A stretch of DNA of 64,000 nucleotides from Rutpela maculata (GCA_936432065.2 OW386288.2:11458706-11522705), one strand, 5' to 3'. Positions 10,610-23,072 are shown, counted from the first letter of the stretch. Numbers and translations are program-made. Notes: generated by a model not told the origin, from the letters alone.

Positions 10610-12209
10610 TTAGTAAACCAGATGTACTAAATTTGGTTACTTGACACTGAAGAAGGCAAGTCATATTTAATGAGCAACAGACTATGACTGATTTTTTTTT
10701 ACTTTTGATTAACAGACGAATTAAATATTTAATTACAAGATCAGAAATTACCCGACTAATACATTTGCTAGAAAAATATTTAATGGGCACAAAATTCATT
10801 ATAAAGACGTAATTGTTAATATTCTATGAAATGTAGTAAGAAAAATATCGTAACCATAAATTATGTACATGATTTTAAGTAAATAAGATTCAGCTTTCAC
10901 TTTTCAGTGAAAACATTTTCTTCGGTAATAGAAATAATACAAAGAAAAATGTTTAATTTGCATTTACGAATTTGGTAATTAACTTCAGTTGTGCTAGACT
11001 ACATCCACATTAAAAGTGTATTGCGTCTATCTGTTTTATTTACGATCTTTTTTTGGCGAAAACACCGCAAATGACCTACGGCCACGTACAGTTCCTAAAA
11101 AGAAATCAAGAACCTCGAGACCCTTAATGAAAGTAGCATTTGTCTAAGTATAGGTCTGTTGAGTTTGTGAATGCGGCTGATTATATGAATGATTTCTGAT
11201 AAATTAAAATTTTCATACTAAGAGAAATATTTATAACATGACAAACAAGAATATTGAAAAATTCTAAAATAACTGTCTTGTACGATATTTTATGCTTTAA
11301 TTTTTTATGCATTTTTTTGTTTAAAATCAACTTTTTCGGAGATGTGGGAAAGTCGAAAAGGTACAGGTGCTCAATTACAACAAAACTTCCTTCTCTAATT
11401 AGCACTGTTTATTTATAGTCCAATAATTATAAAAATTTCCATCACAAAAAATGTTATCTGAGATTTTCCTTCAGTAAGTGGAGGGGTTATACATCACAAG
11501 ACCACAAAAATCCTTTCAATTTTTCATTGCTTCCTAAAAATTAAAAAAATACCCAAACATCTTGAAAATTTAGCTCAAAAAATTATTCAATAAAATGGAG
11601 GAAATTGAAAAGAGAGGAAAAACGAACAAACTTTGGATTACCTATATGAAAATGGTTATATTGGCAAAATCAAAATAAAAAATAAAAAATTGGCCAAAAT
11701 TTGGCTAACTTCAACATGCTGGTAAATTTTTAAATGTGAATATATTTATTCCTAACTTTTTCTGCATTGAAGTACTACCTTGAACTAAAAGATAATGCAT
11801 TTATAACTTATATTAAAGTCAGTTATTTTTTATGGGCCTGGGAATAGTTGGAGACGCAAAAAATTAAGAGATAACTCTATTATATTGTTATTTTTATATA
11901 CTAATAAATATCAATAGCTATCAAAAATGGCAACACAAGAGAGTATTTTATATCCCCTTTAAGCAATACCCCCGAGCAATACAGTTTTTTCTATAGGCCG
12001 CGCGCAATAAATTTCAAATAAACGAAAATTCGCGGGCATTAGAAATACAAATTTTGGAATTTTTTTCAATATCGATTTTCTCGTAAACCATGGCATATAC
12101 AACAAAATTACAATAGGACTTTTTTTAGGAAATTAGCCAAGCTTTCTTTTTACGATGAGAATTTTCAACGGTTAACGAGTTATTAGTAAAATAAGGCAGC
12201 AAAATAAGG
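10610..12209. other. No recognised gene; one short dispersed repeat
   Basis: About 90 bp at 11250-11345 is similar to the reverse complement of 17783-17890 (shared core 'ctaaaataactgtcttgta'). The rest is AT-rich with no coding signal. Confidence 0.4.
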
Positions 12210-12690
12210 CAGTAAAATAATAATTGGATGAAGTAAAAAATATTTTGAGATTTCTGGTTCTTGTACACATCACAATTTTTTTAATTTCCTTTAATAATGG
12301 GGGTGGTAATGGGGTGGCTAATGCCAAACATTTTTTTGAGACTTTAGCTTCTCTTGTATATACTAAATACCAATTGTATGGACTATTACCTGCTTGATTT
12401 ACCTATTTACCCCAAATTTATCCCAATTTACCCCCCAATCCTTCGACGGAACAAGATGAAAATACAATCTAGTTCCAGATCTCGTTAAAATACATATGTG
12501 TACCAAATTTCAAGTCAATATCTTAAACGGTTTTAGAGTAAACGTGCGATCAAGAAAAGTTAGACAGACAGAATTTTTTTTTTGCTCAAACTTAAAATCT
12601 CGACTTTTCATGACATTCTAAGCCTATTTGAACAATAAAAATTTTTTAAAAATTTTTTGTCGTTACTATACTTCCACTGGATGTGGAAGT
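12210..12690 (+). mobile_element. ACTTCCAC element, right part (copy C)
   Basis: It carries the family's 'tttacccc' runs, 'ccttcgacggaacaagatga', the GACAGACAGA stretch and the right terminus CTGGATGTGGAAGT (12676-12689). It preserves the sequence that the piggyBac interrupts in copy A, so it serves as the empty-site reference at 'gatctcgttaa' (12478-12488). The left end is missing. Confidence 0.7.
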
Positions 12691-13690
12691 AAAAGTATAT
12701 TGTATTTTGGTCTTTGACCAAAATTATACTTTTATTTTCAGTATAGTTTCCCATGACCATAATATACTTTCACTCTTATGGCCTGAACATAAACATATTT
12801 TCCTAAGTGAAAATTCGGTGTTTCTTAGAATTTTCACCTAGTAGTGGTGCTTTAAGTCTCTGGTATATAAGTTCCTTCGTGCCAGTTTTCGACACTAATG
12901 CCTTTCAGTCTTGTATATTATGCTCAAAAATGTCTTTAAATTAATTTTTACCTAAGTCGAAATTCTTCGGCTCAGGTCGATTTTGGGTTGTTCTATAACA
13001 CCCTCACCCTAGTATTGACTTTAGCCTTCCAATAAATACTGTTTAAGTGAATGTCAAACTTTAATATGAATTATACAATTCATACCTACTATAAGGATGT
13101 ATCTATCTAACAAGAGATTCAAGTTTCTCTGTTTCAGGCTTCGTAAAAGTTTGAATTAATTGACGAACGCCTATGGTTCCGCTTATAGCGAGACTGGACT
13201 TGTGGGGAGATACGAAATAATTTTATAATTTATCTTTACTATAATAACCGTGGAACCGGAAGAATTATTAATTTTCATCTGAGGATCCATAAGCGATTAG
13301 GTAGGTATTAAAAACTTATGTTTTCCAAAAGTTTCGTTCTCGGTTTCACATTTAATTAAATACATAATTTATCACTTTAAAGATGCTTATGAAATTACTT
13401 CGTCAAGACATATTAATTGAAATTAAAAATATGGATTGCTTCGAGAATGTATATAGAAACGTATATTTTCTACAACTGTATGAAAATGTTCTAATAGCTA
13501 CCATTGCTCTAGCCATGCATTCGATGGAAAAAAAAACTGTATGAAAAAGGCTTTAGAACAAAATGTCTTTGTGCAGGAAAAGAAAATGCAGAAAAAGATA
13601 TAATTCGAAATCCAATTCCTGTTTTCTGAGTACAAAATGATGAAAAATAGGAAAAACACAAACGCTCATATTTTTCTTATTTGAGGAGAT
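12691..13690. other. No recognised gene
   Basis: AT-rich sequence with no coding frame, tRNA-like box or inverted repeat that I could detect. Confidence 0.4.
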
Positions 13691-14504
13691 GTGGAATTCA
13701 GACAGCAGGCCTAGGGGGTTGATTAAACCCTCCCGAGGGATGGAAAATCATTTTTTTTTTTCAAATGATTCGGTTCAAACGATCAGCGTTTTCGGGGTCC
13801 CTGATTACGGTAAAGATATTCATTTTTAGCTCCAACCCCTCCTCATCCCCTCAAACGGACAGAAACCACCCCTCGCTCATTAGAAAGCATGCTATCCAGG
13901 ATTTACAGGTTTTTCGACACATGATCGTTATTCCTGTGGATGTCCCTTAATTTCTCACGGAAGAGCAGGTGGTAGCGACCTCGGGAGTCGCTTCAACCTT
14001 TCCAAGGAATGTAAAATTCATGAATTACACTTTGGATCGTCAATACGCCCTACCCCGTTTTTGCAGGCACTGATCATGATAAAAATATTCATCTCCGACT
14101 CTATTCAACCCCTATAGTGGATGGAAACTTACCCCCATCCACCAGTTATCGCTGGGGCGATCATTGTGTAGGTTGCTGAGTAGGGTATAATGATTTCTTC
14201 ATCGGGGAGTAATGAATAATAAATTTTGTCGTCAATGGCAATGTTGAAAAAAATGAAGGAATAACGAACATGTGTCGAAAAACCTGTAAATCCTGGATAC
14301 CATGTTTTTTGGTGAGTGAGGGGTGGTTTCTGCCCGTTTGAGGAATGAGGAGAGGTTGAAGCTAAAAATGAATATTTTTCCAATGATCAGTGACCCAGAA
14401 AATGGGGGATACGCGTTTGAATCGAATCATTTGAAAAAAAAAAATGATTTTCCACCCCTCGGGAGGTTTTAATCAACCCCCTAGGCGTGGTAGCTGGATT
14501 CCAC
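13691..14504. mobile_element. Fold-back element, ~255-bp arms
   Basis: Positions 13691-13945 and 14254-14504 are inverted copies. Landmarks are 'ctagggggttgatta' near both ends, the poly-T/A tract, and 'ggatttacaggtttttcgac' near 13898 with its complement near 14275. The loop is about 310 bp. The whole unit would form a long hairpin. Frames inside are translated arm sequence, not genes. Confidence 0.8.
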
Positions 14505-14675
14505 GCTCTCTAAGACCCCCTTCTATGTTATTTCAAGTATAACCCGTCGATAAATCTCTCCCCAGATTCGTTTATATATGAAAACATAAAGGGATCCAAA
14601 AAGGCTTATATTTTCTTGCTTTTTGGCCGTTTCAAGGGATTGCGGCGGTCAAAAACTTCTCCCACCACTTGAATC

Positions 14676-15122
14676 GTGTTCAACACCTTTCAAAACGGGG
14701 GAGTGGAGGTAATCTGTCTTTGCACGAAATATTTACAAAATGTTGTCTATTATAATGCCTCGTTACATAGATCTCACGCATTACATTTTAGAATGTATGC
14801 TGATGACATGACATTTTTGCTAAGCAACGAACAATTTTCCAACTTATTCACGAAGGAAGAAGAGGCTGATAATTCAATAAAAAACTGGCCAAGGAGTAAT
14901 TATCTTACCATAAATAATTGTAAAACAAAAATTTTGCAATGAAAAATAGAGAAATAAATAATGAACCTATCAAACTCCTCGGTGTGCATTTGGATAATTC
15001 ATTAAACTTTCAGTTCCAAATTCACAACTTATCAAAACGGTTGTCGACTTGTATTTATATAATAAGACAACTCAGCAACAAAATTACAGCTGACTGCTTA
15101 AGAGTAGCCTATTTTTCAGCAT
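14676..15122 (+). pseudogene. Non-LTR reverse transcriptase fragment
   Basis: The catalytic box reads MYADDMTFLLS (about 14791-14823). It is followed by W-P-R-S-N-Y-L-T-I-N-N-C-K-T-K-I, a stop at 14940, and then I-K-L-L-G-V-H-L-D-N-S-L-N, all typical of the palm and thumb of jockey/CR1-group LINEs. It continues through R-L-S-T-C-I-Y-I-I-R-Q-L to a stop near 15122. Both ends are missing and no tail is seen. Degenerate internal fragment. Confidence 0.75.
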
Positions 15123-15129
15123 AACCCAC

Positions 15130-15426
15130 TCAAACATTCATAGATCTTTCTTGACAAGCAGTCTCTCTGCACCAATGTGCATTTTCTTGTGTCCATTTAT
15201 AATAAATGTTTCTGTTGACAAATCCGTTATTAGAAAAATTTAATTCGTCCGACCAAAGAATTTTGCTACATATCAGCGGGTCATTCCCTTTCTTATTTAA
15301 CAACCGTCTACAAAATCTTGCCCTCCTCGGCGAATCTCCCTCACTTAAATGTTGAACTATTTTCATTCTGTAGCATCGAAATCCTTTTTCCTTTAGTACT
15401 TTTCTTTCACCGCCTTTTTCATGCAA
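15130..15426 (-). pseudogene. Tc1/mariner-type transposase fragment
   Basis: The minus-strand frame contains D-S-P-R-R-A-R-F-C and then ILWSDELNFSNNGFVNRN, the block around the first catalytic Asp in the DDE-type transposases found in many insect genomes, followed by Y-Y-K-W. It ends before the second catalytic block. The mariner-like elements at 26631 and 51028 carry an equivalent block (IIWSDEAKF), but from a different subfamily. It lies tail-to-tail with the RT fragment. Confidence 0.65.
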
Positions 15427-15449
15427 CAGTTTGTCTGAATTTGTCTCAG

Positions 15450-16106
15450 AAATGCTTCTTCATTTTAGTTAACACATGTACCATTTTTTAGAGTAGAAAT
15501 TAATTTGTAACAATTTTGAAGATCAAAATCCAGCCATTGATTGACACCAGTCAGCATTTCATCAATCTACTACTCCATGCGTAACATATTCTTGAGTATT
15601 TTATGCGCCAATGTACCGGGCTACACTGCATTATATTTACTGAAATATTTTATGTTTCAATTAAATTGATTTAGTGGGTACTCTGGTTCAAGAAACATAA
15701 TAAGGGTAAAATTTAAGATTTCTCTACTTTATGCGAGAAAAACTTAATTTATCGTCCATTATTAAAATGCGCACCGAAAAAGTTTTTATATATAGGAGAA
15801 TTTTAATTTGTAATTATTTATTATCCAACTTTTACTAAGAACATACCTAAAAGTGAAGCGAAATACATAATGATTAATATGATTAATAACTTCTTAGTGT
15901 TGGTGAATAGTGATCAGATAGTATTTTAAATACATGATAAAATTGAATTAAATATTAACAATGTTTTAAAACAATCGATATGCAGATATAAAAGACATCG
16001 AAAAATTGTAATATAGACATCGAAAAATTGTAATATATATCGTTCCTCAAAAGTGTACTTACCCTTGTTTTGCTATTGAAAACCTAAATATGAATAATAT
16101 ATAAAA
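15450..16106. other. No recognised gene
   Basis: AT-rich. A 17-bp unit 'gacatcgaaaaattgta' is duplicated in tandem around 15993-16033. Confidence 0.4.
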
Positions 16107-17634
16107 CCCACAAAAAGTTGCAAACTGAGTAATTTTTTTTTAATCAGTTCGTGAAAGTGTATAGAATAATATCCTGAAAAGTTTACATTCCGCTCGGATG
16201 CAGAACATAAAAAAAAGTGAAAAAAAATTTTCTTTTATCAATTTTTTAAAAAATTTTAAATTAAGTCAGACTAGAAAAAAACAAAAAATATAGGTGGGTA
16301 GACCACGTGTTTCTGAACAAAAAATGTTCTAATAAAATTTATCGCGGTTTTCCAGGAAAAAAATAGTGAAGTAACTTTGTCACTCGGCTCGGCCAAGCGC
16401 ACGGTTAAATGCATACTACGGAACCTCTAAAAATTTTTAGCAGTTCTAACAAGTAAAATAAAGCTTTTTTCTCTATCTGATTACACATTTTTAACATTTT
16501 TCTTAGTGACTAAGAGGATAAATAGTGAGTCTGGAGGGAAAATATATAATTATGAACGCATACACAGACACAACACGTAGCCGCTGAATCGCTCGCATGA
16601 ATTTTTACGTGCCTTTACTGTATTGTATTTATTACAGATACACCTATCCACATTTCAGCTATATCCATTGAATTCATTATACATTTGTCAATGTATTGGA
16701 AAAGTTTCAGAATTTATATTCAAAACAATCAAAGATATTTTCATAGTTATAAGGATAAGATCGTGACAATCGCAATTTGTTATCATGATATAATTAATCA
16801 TATTTTCGAAAAAATGCATAAAAGTAAACAAAGTGTTTGAACATTCGAAAAGTATACATTTTTTCCGAAATAGTGATATTTTATTTTTTCCAATGGATCA
16901 ATTTCTCGGCAAGTTACAGCCTCCAATATATATATATATTTATCAAGAAAATCATCAAGCAATTAAATTAAAATGATTTGAAATGTACTTTTTTGAATCT
17001 ACGTTACTACAAGTTAATAAACCATAATAATCATGAAGTGTACATACTTTTTAACAGTTCTCAATGAAGAAAGAATTTTTTTGAAGGGCTTTTATTTTTT
17101 TCTATATTTTTTATTGCGACGATTGAGTTCGGGCGTGATAATATATATATATAAGTATATTTTTTCCATCCATCCTTTGCTTGTATTGTTTAAAACCAAA
17201 AAGCATCAGAAAGCTACACTTTTCATCTTTTAAGTGAACCAACACTCATATAGATTGAACAAATTCTGATTTAGTGACATGTAATTCAATGCGTCGGTGT
17301 CACAGTCATGCGTATTCAACCGCGCGCACGAATGTATCTCGCTTCGAGTTATAACGTTACACTTGACTATTTTTTTCCGGGAAAACCATGGCTTTAGCGA
17401 TAAATTTTGTTAGCACATTTTTTGTTCATAAATACGTGATCTATCCATCTGTATTTTTTGTTTTTTCCTAGCTTGACTTAATTTCAAAATTTTGAAAGAA
17501 TGGATGAAAAAAATTTCTTTTTCATTTTTTTATGTTCTGCATCCGAGCGAAATGTAAACTTTTCAGGACATGATTCTACACACTTTCACGAACTCATTAA
17601 AAGAAAGTTTACACAGTTTGCAACTTTTTGTGGG
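16107..17634. mobile_element. Fold-back element, ~300-bp arms, 1.53 kb
   Basis: The left arm starts CCCACAAAAAGTTGCAAACTG and the right arm ends with the complement at 17634. Similarity continues inward for about 300 bp ('gttctgcatccgagcgaaat' type sequence on both sides). The 0.9-kb centre is AT-rich with no coding frame. Confidence 0.75.
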
Positions 17635-18139
17635 TAAATACCTTCATCGACTGGGCTATTTAGATAGCTATGAAATTTGACATATTTTTATCCATATTTT
17701 CAACATTAATCATTGAGTCATAAATTGTATAATATCAGTATTCGAGGCAACATCTGACATGGCTAACGTCATATATGGGAAATACTTATTTCGGAAATGG
17801 TTAATTTTAAACAAAAAAAAATATACAATTTCATACAAGACAGTTATTTTAGCATTTCTCGATATTTTCTTGGACAATTTGAGAATTTTTCTGTATGTCC
17901 AGAAAAATAATATCAATTTATAATAAAATTCTCAAGGAACCAATTATTCTTAAGTTGTAGTGTTAACCCATTAGTGCATATAATCCTTTAAAGCTGATAC
18001 CTACTAACATTTTATTTGCCAGCACTGTACAAAACATTTCTACAGCGCCAAACAACAATAAGCTAGTTCAGTATGCCTAGTAAATTGACAACCAGGTGCA
18101 TTATTGAACATTAGTGCTGTATTGTGTTTAATAATTACC
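17635..18139. other. No recognised gene
   Basis: Contains the 17783-17890 partner of the dispersed repeat at 11250-11345 and nothing else I can name. Confidence 0.35.
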
Positions 18140-18143
18140 AATA

Positions 18144-18172
18144 TCAAATCAAATCAAATCAAATCAAATCAA
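18144..18172 (-). repeat. LINE 3' tail, pentamer repeat
   Basis: Five to six units of TCAAA on the plus strand, i.e. (GATTT)n at the 3' end of the minus-strand LINE. Confidence 0.85.
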
Positions 18173-18479
18173 TTTATTTCTGGAATATTACAAACATCAG
18201 GTATATATTAATTTCACATAATATATAATATGTACAAAAAGAAAAAAAAAAAACAGAACTTGGTCTGATCACCTAGGCATGAAATACCTGTATTGTGATA
18301 TAGATCAAGTTTATATATTATATATACCTATTATCAAAAATCCATATAGTATGGCAGGTAATTATTCTATACTAATATACAACTTTTTTTTTAACTATTA
18401 CGTTTTCTTTTTTTTTTAAATTGGAACTACTGAGGAAATAGAAAGAATAACGAAACGAAATAAAAACAACAATAAACAA

Positions 18480-18601
18480 AAAAATTTATACCTAAATATA
18501 TACATATATATATACACACACATATATATACACATATACATATATATACACATATATACACATATACACACATACATACACACACATATACATATATATT
18601 A
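18480..18601. repeat. TA/CA microsatellite
   Basis: Alternating purine-pyrimidine blocks of TA, CACA and CATA over about 120 bp inside the LINE 3' UTR. Confidence 0.8.
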
Positions 18602-18762
18602 TAGTTAATTCATTGGAGTATCAGTTAGTTGAAAATTATTTTAAACATAATGAAATAGAGTGGGTAAGCAATTAAAAAAAAAAAAAAAAGATTAAGAGTA
18701 CATTGTAAAACACTATTCACCAAATATTCTGCTATATGATAACAATAATACAACCCGCATTG

Positions 18763-19007
18763 CTAATTAAATATACCTTGAAAATTTTCAAAATGCGAAC
18801 TAATATGTTTCTTGACTTCTTTTTTAAATTTGTTATAATTTGCTATACTTTTAATTTCAGGTGGTAATAAGTTAAATAATTTAGGACCTAAATAAAATAT
18901 AAATCTTTGAATATGGGCTTTTTTACACAATGGGATAATAATGTTTTGTGATGAAATAGATCTGGTGTAATGATTGAAAATGCTTTCAGTGTTATTATCA
19001 TTATTAC

Positions 19008-19050
<43 letters not shown>

Positions 19051-20233
19051 TCTTCTCATCCATAGTATACATTGGAAAGTATAAATCTGTCTGATGTTAA
19101 ATAAGCCCGTTTCCTGGTATAACTGATTTGTGGAATGTCGTTGGTGTTTTTTAAAAATAATTTTTAATATTGTATTTTGTGTGACTTCTAGATTATTTAA
19201 TGAATGTTTATACAATCCACCCCATGCAATTATACAATATCTTAAAATGGACTCAACCAAGGAATCGTACACCGTAATCACAATTTTTTTATTTAAAATA
19301 TCTCTCAGCTGATAAAATTTGTGTATTAATCTTTTAAGCTTCTTTGTTATAAAATCTATATGTTCATTCCATTTTAAATGCCGATCAACCACAATCCCTA
19401 GATATTTTAACGAATCAACTCTGTCGATACGTGCACAGTTACAATTCTGGATATTATCACAGTTAAAATTGTGTATTTTGAGATTATCATTTTGTGGTTG
19501 ATCTGCGGATGTAGTGGAGAAGGTTATAAATTTGGTTTTTAATAGGTTTAAGCTTAGGAGACTAAGATTCAACCAGTTTTGAATTTTTTGCATTCCAAAC
19601 TCTGCATTGGTGTATACTTCATTCCAAGAGTCCCCGACGAAATTTATTACGGTATCATCTGCATAACATATAATCTTACCTTTAATATTTAACTTACCCA
19701 GTAGATTAATATATATTAAAAACAAAATGGGACCTAACACTGTCCCCTGAGGAACGCCCATGGATATTTTTAATGGGTCACTTAAGCAGTTATTAATTTT
19801 TACTACTTGTAGCCTATTAGTTAAGTAATTCTTGAAAATCTGCAAAGCAGAACCTCGTACACTACTATCCTCTAGGCGTTTTAAGAGTATATTGTGATTG
19901 ATGGTGTCAAACGCCTTGGCCAAGTCAAGAAATACAGAAAGACATTTTTTATTTTCATTATTATTTTTTACAATATTAGTAATCAGCTCATGAATTGCAG
20001 TCTCCGTACCAATATTTTTCTGAAAACCAAATTGATTTTTGCTTAGAATATCGTTTTTATTTAGATAATTCATCAGTTGTGTTTTGATGCACTGTTCAAA
20101 TAATTTGGCGAAGTTATTAATAATTGTTATAGGTCTATAATTTGTTGCATCTTTTTTGTTACCTGATTTATATATTGGAATTGTTACTGACTCCTTAAAC
20201 TCATTTGGGACATAACTAGTAGAAATTGCAATG
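18763..20233 (-). pseudogene. Reverse transcriptase, ~490 codons open, 5' truncated
   Basis: The longest protein relic in the window. The frame is open upstream of the first Met (20073): S-T-S-Y-V-P-N-E-F-K-E-S, I-P-I-Y-K-S-G-N-K-K and N-Y-R-P-I-T read on from 20227. Fingers and palm follow: QFGFQKNIGTETAI, FLDLAKAFDTINH (first catalytic Asp), GVPQGTVLGPILF, CYADDTVI (the Asp pair) and L-K-Y-L-G-I-V-V-D. The thumb and C-terminal region end with L-G-P-K-L-F-N-L-L-P-P-E-I. A run of about 13 Asn near residue 355 is encoded by an ATT/AAT microsatellite (19008-19049). All RT motifs look intact, but the endonuclease domain and ORF1 are missing, so it is not autonomous. Confidence 0.85.
19008..19049. 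repeat. ATT microsatellite inside an RT frame
   Basis: About 12-14 ATT triplets that translate as poly-Asn on the minus strand without breaking the frame. Confidence 0.85.
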
Positions 20234-20487
20234 GATCCAATATGGATCCAAGTTTATACTCTTCTAGACACGGAGGGTAAGTACCCCCTATTTTAGCATT
20301 TATTTCCTTGCAAGGTTTTATGTTGCAAAAATATAGATTATTGGTTATGCTGGTAAGTGATCCTCACACATTTTTTATAGTCTTCTAATGTCATAATATT
20401 TTAAAATATACCATTTTTTACAATATCCTCTAAAACGGACTATATGCACATAATACATAATTTTTAGTTTTATGTTTTTTCTTTAGA

Positions 20488-21481
20488 TTGCCTCTTTACT
20501 AGTTGCTTGCAGCTTTGGAAGATGATGACGTACCAGAATTTTCAAATTCTAAGCATACGTGTATTTACGTTGAGCCGACAGAAAATGATAAGGCTCAGAC
20601 CGAAGAGGACAGTGATCTTTCTGATCAGGAAGAGGGTAATATAAATCACTTGCCTCGAGGAATTCTCAAACGAGGGTGTGAGGTAGTATATGGAACTGAA
20701 TCCGAAAGTAACGAAGACTATGGTGTTATCCGTTATTCACCCTGAAAGAGCGATTGATTGAACCACCAGAAAACGATAGCGTTCTGGTCAAGAAGGACAC
20801 TAACCTTTTGAATCAACAAAAGGTAATATTTGAAAATGAATCTGAAAGCGACGAGGACTTTGATATGTCATTATCCCTTCTAAAGCAGCGATTTATGCAG
20901 TTTCCATCTACCTCTAGACTCTTTACATCCAAATCCAAAACCAAAGTCACAGCCTAAAAAAGCGAAGAAGGTTTTTCCCCTTCTTACTCTTCCAAATTAT
21001 GTACTGAACTTAGATTGTGACCTTAAAGGAAAAAAACAGCTTTCTCGGCCACAAGTAATAGCTCACTATAATAAGTGAATGGGTGGAGTGGACAAACTTG
21101 ATGGAAGCTGCGGCATATCGCTTAAGACAACATCAAAGAAAATGGTATTGGCCAATTTTTCAATATCTTGTGGATGTTATCATGGCAAATGGCTGGCTGC
21201 TGATGAAGAAGGTAACCTGGTTTTACCAAACTATGCGAACCTCCTCACTTTTCGAAGGTATATTGCCGTTAAGTTTCTTAAAAACATACGGCACTGCACC
21301 ATTACCCTATCGAGTGTCTGCACCAGGTGAAGATGTCAGATTTGACAATATTGGCCATTTGGTTCAATACCATGAAACAGATAGAAAATGCAAAGTTTGC
21401 AATAAAAATGCTAAATTCATTTGCAAAAAATGTAACATTGGTTTACATTCTAAGTATTGTTTTATGTACGATAAATATTAG
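20488..21481 (+). pseudogene. piggyBac-derived transposase relic with the core deleted
   Basis: An acceptor-like 'tttttctttag' ends at 20487. The following frame has an acidic piggyBac-like N-terminus: A-L-E-D-D-D-V-P, IYVEPTENDKAQTEEDSD and H-L-P-R-G-I-L. A second similar segment, I-E-P-P-E-N-D-S-V-L-V, follows after a stop, so this module is duplicated. From about 20960 the frames jump to the late transposase: L-S-R-P-Q-V-I-A-H-Y-N-K, stop, MGGVDKLDG, then after a shift KWYWPIFQYLVDVIMANGW. It ends with the zinc-binding tail C-K-V-C-x5-F-I-C-K-K-C-N-I-G-L-H-x3-C. The first catalytic Asp residues are gone. It differs from the copy at 2449, so two piggyBac lineages have been present. Terminal repeats were not found. 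Confidence 0.8.
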
Positions 21482-21740
21482 TAAAGAATTTGCAATTTAT
21501 ACATATCCTCTTATAACTTCTTGTACGGCATAATTGCGTCTAGTCTATCACTTTTTTCCTCTGCGAAAATTTTCGTAAACGCGGCGTTCCTCCTCGACAT
21601 GAAAAAGATGATTTCCACGCGTCGGACTGGAAAATCGGCAAATATATTTTGTCGGACAATTTGAGAATTGGATTCGCATTTTAAATGGCTATAGTAGGTA
21701 GAGAAGCGGGCAATGGCCGTCTATTTTTCGAAGAATATGC

Positions 21741-21803
21741 AGAAAAAGCGGGTTGCATTGCACTTTGACATGTTTTAGAGTGGAAATTAAAAATGTTATT
21801 TAA
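21741..21803 (+). pseudogene. Cys-rich tail fragment of the D-x-D/GCD family
   Basis: The plus-strand frame reads C-R-K-S-G-L-H-C-T-L-T-C, then a stop at 21801-21803. Both the motif and the ~200 bp after it match the 3' end of the copy at 63322-63475. Only the last part of the gene is present. Confidence 0.6.
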
Positions 21804-22624
21804 TTTGTTTACATAACTGTATTAATTTGATTTATTTATAACAATCTGTTTATTTAATAAAATTAGACATATTACAATACTCTGTTATGACCATTTTTAA
21901 ACCACTATTTTTTTTTAATAAATTTAGACCTCATAATCATATTCAGCGACCTAAAAGTCATAATAGTAAGGAATCTAGCATCCAAAAAGACGCGTCTAAA
22001 ATGCCGAACCCTGAACTCGCGGGTATAAAATTTAAAAAACGTGGATAATACCCAGAATTTTATGCCGAATTCGATTCCAGAGGGCGCGATGTTGGCTAAA
22101 ATTGCGAAATTGCAAAAAAATGATAATTTCGAAAAAAAAATTTGGAACTTAAATATTTCATTATCTTTCGTTTACATTGCATTTACGAGCTTATTTATAA
22201 AGATTTTTTAATAATTCTTATATCAATCGAAAGCTTAATGTTTGTAGTTTCATACAAAAGTAATAGAGAGACATTATTTTCATTATAAACAACACTATAA
22301 ATTGTTTAAACAATATGTGCTCGGAAAGTGTAGTGTAATTTTCGGCATCGAGGTACTTTTGTTATTATTGCAAATAGATTTGTAGTTATTCAAGACGAAA
22401 TTCGTAGAATAGACCAACGAATATTTTTTATTAAAACAATTTTTTAATTCGCTGAATAATTTAGGAGATATGATTTCTTTAAAATGAAGCCGCATTGTTT
22501 TGGTCTCCCGCGCGCGCGGTCTTATCTCTGTAGGCTATTTAATCATGATTGCGAGGCACTGCTCTTATAATAAAAGTATTTATTATTACATACAGTGCTC
22601 ACAATAATTTTGCCACCTATGGCA

Positions 22625-23072
22625 AGCAAACAAGTTTTATTTGATTTAAACATAAAGATGTACATAGTTATTCAACCAGAAATAATGATAAATTTTTACC
22701 AAATTTCTCTAGACTAGCAAAAACTAGAGATGGCAGCAGCTATCATGGGATTAAATTTTTCAATGTCCTACCAGATTTAGTCAAAAATTTAAGTGTTGTA
22801 TCTTTCAAACATAAAATGAAACAATATTTGAAAAAAAAAGCCTTTTATAGTTCTGAGGAATATCTCCAAAATGACTTCAGTGATTGGGCTGCACTTTGTA
22901 TATAATATTAGTTTAATGTATTTTATATTTGTTTAAATCGTTCTATTTTTATATTTTTAATATTTTAATATTTATTATCACAGTTTTTTATCATCTTACA
23001 TTGTACCTGACTTATGTAAATGCTTTGTGCATGGTGACATGAATAAACGATTATTATTATTATTATTATTTA
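22625..23072 (+). pseudogene. LINE 3' end: RT C-terminus, UTR and (ATT)n tail
   Basis: From about 22650 the frame reads H-K-D-V-H-S-Y-S-T-R-N-N-D, then S-Y-H-G-I-K-F-F-N-V-L-P-D and S-F-K-H-K-M-K-Q-Y-L, stopping near 22904. This is the usual C-terminal pattern of jockey/CR1-group reverse transcriptases (x-Y-x-T-R-x, F-N-x-L-P, F-K-x-x-L-K-x-x-L). A 150-bp UTR with 'gaataaacg' leads to (ATT)n at 23051-23070. Heavily 5' truncated. A Helitron-like copy follows directly. Confidence 0.75.

Larger units (their letters stand above)
18140..20235 (-). mobile_element. 5'-truncated non-LTR retrotransposon (jockey/CR1 group)
   Basis: Read on the minus strand, the RT frame begins abruptly at about 20235. 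The frame stops near 18763, a 0.6-kb 3' UTR follows, and the element ends in (GATTT)n at 18144-18172. A 5' truncation with a simple-repeat tail is typical of target-primed reverse transcription. The UTR includes a TA/CA microsatellite (18480-18601). Confidence 0.85.

Noticed and set aside
11181..11405. Possible small gene on the minus strand
   Set aside because: Overlaps a dispersed repeat (partner at 17783-17890) and the frame is not kept there.
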